From Paulownia fortunei (lineage: Eukaryota; Streptophyta; Magnoliopsida; Lamiales; Paulowniaceae), in the NCBI GenBank assembly GCA_019321725.1, contig CM033110.1, positions 13,137,278 to 13,201,277 of the forward strand: DNA of 64,000 nucleotides. The letters run 5' to 3'. The position numbers and the translations under genes were made by a program. How positions within the stretch are numbered: position 1 is the stretch's first letter; each line of letters opens with the position of its first letter. This document shows positions 62,678 through 64,000 of the stretch, one piece after another. The notes under the pieces were generated by a model. It ran no database searches. It was not told where the DNA came from and saw only the letters and a program-made list of their open reading frames with translations.

Positions 62678-62690
62678 TGCCCAGTGGGAC
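62678..62690 (+). other. Primer-binding-site region of gypsy-type element
   Basis: TGCCCAGTGGGAC directly after the LTR. I do not assign the tRNA. Confidence 0.6.
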
Positions 62691-62838
62691 AATCTTTGCC
62701 TCTCATATTTTCTTTTTGCAAATCAAGTTCGAAGTTCAAATGGAGATGAAGGAAAAATACTCTATCTTCACAAATGCCAAATTTCTTGAATCAAGTCATC
62801 AATCAACTTTTTAAGAAAATATACAAGTAGGGTTAAAT

Positions 62839-63135
62839 GAAGACGGTGTTCCATGTGCTCACTCAGAATTCCATTCAAATGAGACAACGAAGACGGTGTT
62901 CCATATCTTCAATCAAATTCCATTCAAAGGGGACAACAAGGCGGTGTTCCATGCCTTCACTCAAATTCCATCCGAAGGGGGAAAATGAAGGCGATGTTTT
63001 ATGTCTTCACTCAAATTCCATCCGAAGGGGGAAAATGAATATGCTATTCCATGCTTCACTCAAATTCCTCTTAAAAGGGGCAAATGAAGATGGTGTCACA
63101 TGTCTTCACTCATATTCCAATCAAATGGGGTAAAG
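62839..63135 (+). repeat. 50-bp tandem array, six units, in the leader of the gypsy-type element
   Basis: Units start near 62839, 62889, 62938, 62987, 63037 and 63086, each with a GAAGRYGGTGTTCCATG-like start, a CTTCACTCAAATTCCAT middle and an AAGGGGGAAAATGAA end. A 98-codon frame (62837-63133) crosses the array, but its period (about 49-50 bases) changes frame, so it is not a repeat protein. Confidence 0.85.
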
Positions 63136-63199
63136 CATAAAATTGAAGTTGTTGAAAACCAATTTCTAGCAAATGAAGAAAAAGAAGTGGAATCATTTT

Positions 63200-64000
63200 C
63201 AACTTTTTAATGCTCCTAGATACGAGCATAAATTATCTAGAAATTTCAAATCAAATATTGCTAAAGTGCTCCTAGATACGAGCATAAACTATCTAAAATT
63301 TTCAAATTGAAATCTTCTTAAGTGGTCCTTTATAAAAGTATAAACTATCAGCAATGCTCCTAAATACTAGCATAGCCTATCTAAAAGTTTTAAATCGAAG
63401 TTATCATATATTCTTTGATAAGAGCTTAAACTATCAATAGAGCTCCTTGATATGAGCATAAATTGTCTGCTCCTTGATAAGAGCATAAACTGTCACTAAT
63501 GCTCCTAGATACGAGCATAAACTATTTAAAATTATTAAATTAATTTCACTCAAATGATTCTTGATAAGAGCCTAAATTGTCAATAAAGCTCCTTGATGCG
63601 AGCCTAAATAGTCTGCTTCTTGATAAGAGCATAAACTATCAGTAATACTCCTTGATAGGAGTATAAACTATCAATAAATTTTAAATTCAAATAAAGACTC
63701 CCTGACATAAGTATAAACTATCTAATAAATTCAAATTCAAGGTTTTTTGATATGAGTATAAACTATCTAACAAATTTAATTCAAGACTCCTTGATACGAG
63801 TATAAACTATCTACAATTTTAAATTCAAATGAAAACTCCTTGATACGAGTATAAACTATGTAAAAATTTCAAATAAATTTAAGTAAAAAACTCCTTGATA
63901 TGATAATAAACTATCTACAAAGTCAAATCAATTCAAGAACTCATTGATATGAGGATAAACTATCCACAAATTTAAATAAACTCTTGAAGAACTCCTTAAT
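63200..64000 (+). repeat. Degenerate array of 'CTCCTTGATACGAGCATAAACTATC' units, continuing past window
   Basis: About twenty irregularly spaced (30-75 bases) copies of a roughly 25-base core, the first at about 63212 (GCTCCTAGATACGAGCATAA), with linkers such as TAAAATTTTCAAATT. It lies downstream of the LTR, primer site and 50-bp array, where gag would normally start; the window ends inside it. Confidence 0.8.

Noticed and set aside
62837..63133. 98-codon repeat-protein-like frame.
   Set aside because: The underlying 50-bp period is not a multiple of three and the unit changes frame, so it is a DNA array and not a protein repeat.
62839..64000. Regularly spaced short repeats considered as a CRISPR-like array.
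   Set aside because: This is plant nuclear DNA, units are diverged, spacing is irregular, and the array sits in a retrotransposon leader.

Overview
This is a window of an AT-rich eudicot plant nuclear genome. The evidence is many small GT-AG exons in large introns, degenerate LTR retrotransposons, LINE, hAT and Stowaway-like debris, and two conserved eukaryotic housekeeping genes. A 100-base run of N shows it is scaffolded draft sequence. The species cannot be fixed from what is visible.

Two gene loci dominate, both on the minus strand. (1) A complete class II (GH38) alpha-mannosidase gene runs from its ATG at 30958 to its stop at 1601. I assembled 29 GT-AG exons by hand. All phases join without a break and give a 1014-residue protein with the zinc-site and nucleophile motifs of the lysosomal/vacuolar/apoplastic family. 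The gene is spread over 29.4 kb because introns 8 (11.4 kb) and 21 (4.0 kb) have filled with mobile DNA. (2) RPN10, the ubiquitin-receptor subunit of the 26S proteasome, is present twice as near-identical 7.5-kb blocks (40983-48506 and 48607-56130) separated by exactly 100 N. The two copies encode the same 397-residue protein and differ at about two dozen non-coding positions. The likeliest reading is one heterozygous locus whose two haplotypes were scaffolded in series, not a true tandem duplication.

Layout: 1-960, Ty1/copia reverse-transcriptase remnant; 1601-30958, alpha-mannosidase, whose introns hold a gypsy-type solo LTR (about 5942-6674), a 113-bp tandem duplication (6871-7086), a Stowaway-like MITE (about 10905-11117), an unidentified exon-like fragment (about 13529-13915), two loci of a 'TCACGCCCC' repeat (15165-15560 and 25605-26115), a complete 407-bp TRIM-like element with a 5-bp target-site duplication (18632-19038), a decayed antisense copia element (19643-24545), gypsy polymerase scraps (24640-25600) and a 963-bp hAT-like element with an 8-bp target-site duplication carrying one mismatch (27059-28021); 31000-40980, promoter-side and intergenic AT-rich DNA with a LINE fragment (35440-36560); 40983-56130, duplicated RPN10 blocks; 56131-64000, a nest of retroelements: an internally deleted minus-strand copia derivative (57880-60770), a LINE zinc-finger remnant (61270-61580), and the 5' part of a gypsy-type element that starts with a 715-bp LTR at 61963 and continues past the window edge through two different tandem-repeat arrays.

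The two host genes have unrelated jobs (glycoprotein glycan trimming; proteasomal ubiquitin recognition) and nothing suggests they act together. I found no sign of a novel multi-gene system. The most informative items are the clean small TRIM-like element, the shared LTR family at 6 kb and 62 kb, the probable haplotype duplication, and the unassigned exon-like fragment in a mannosidase intron.
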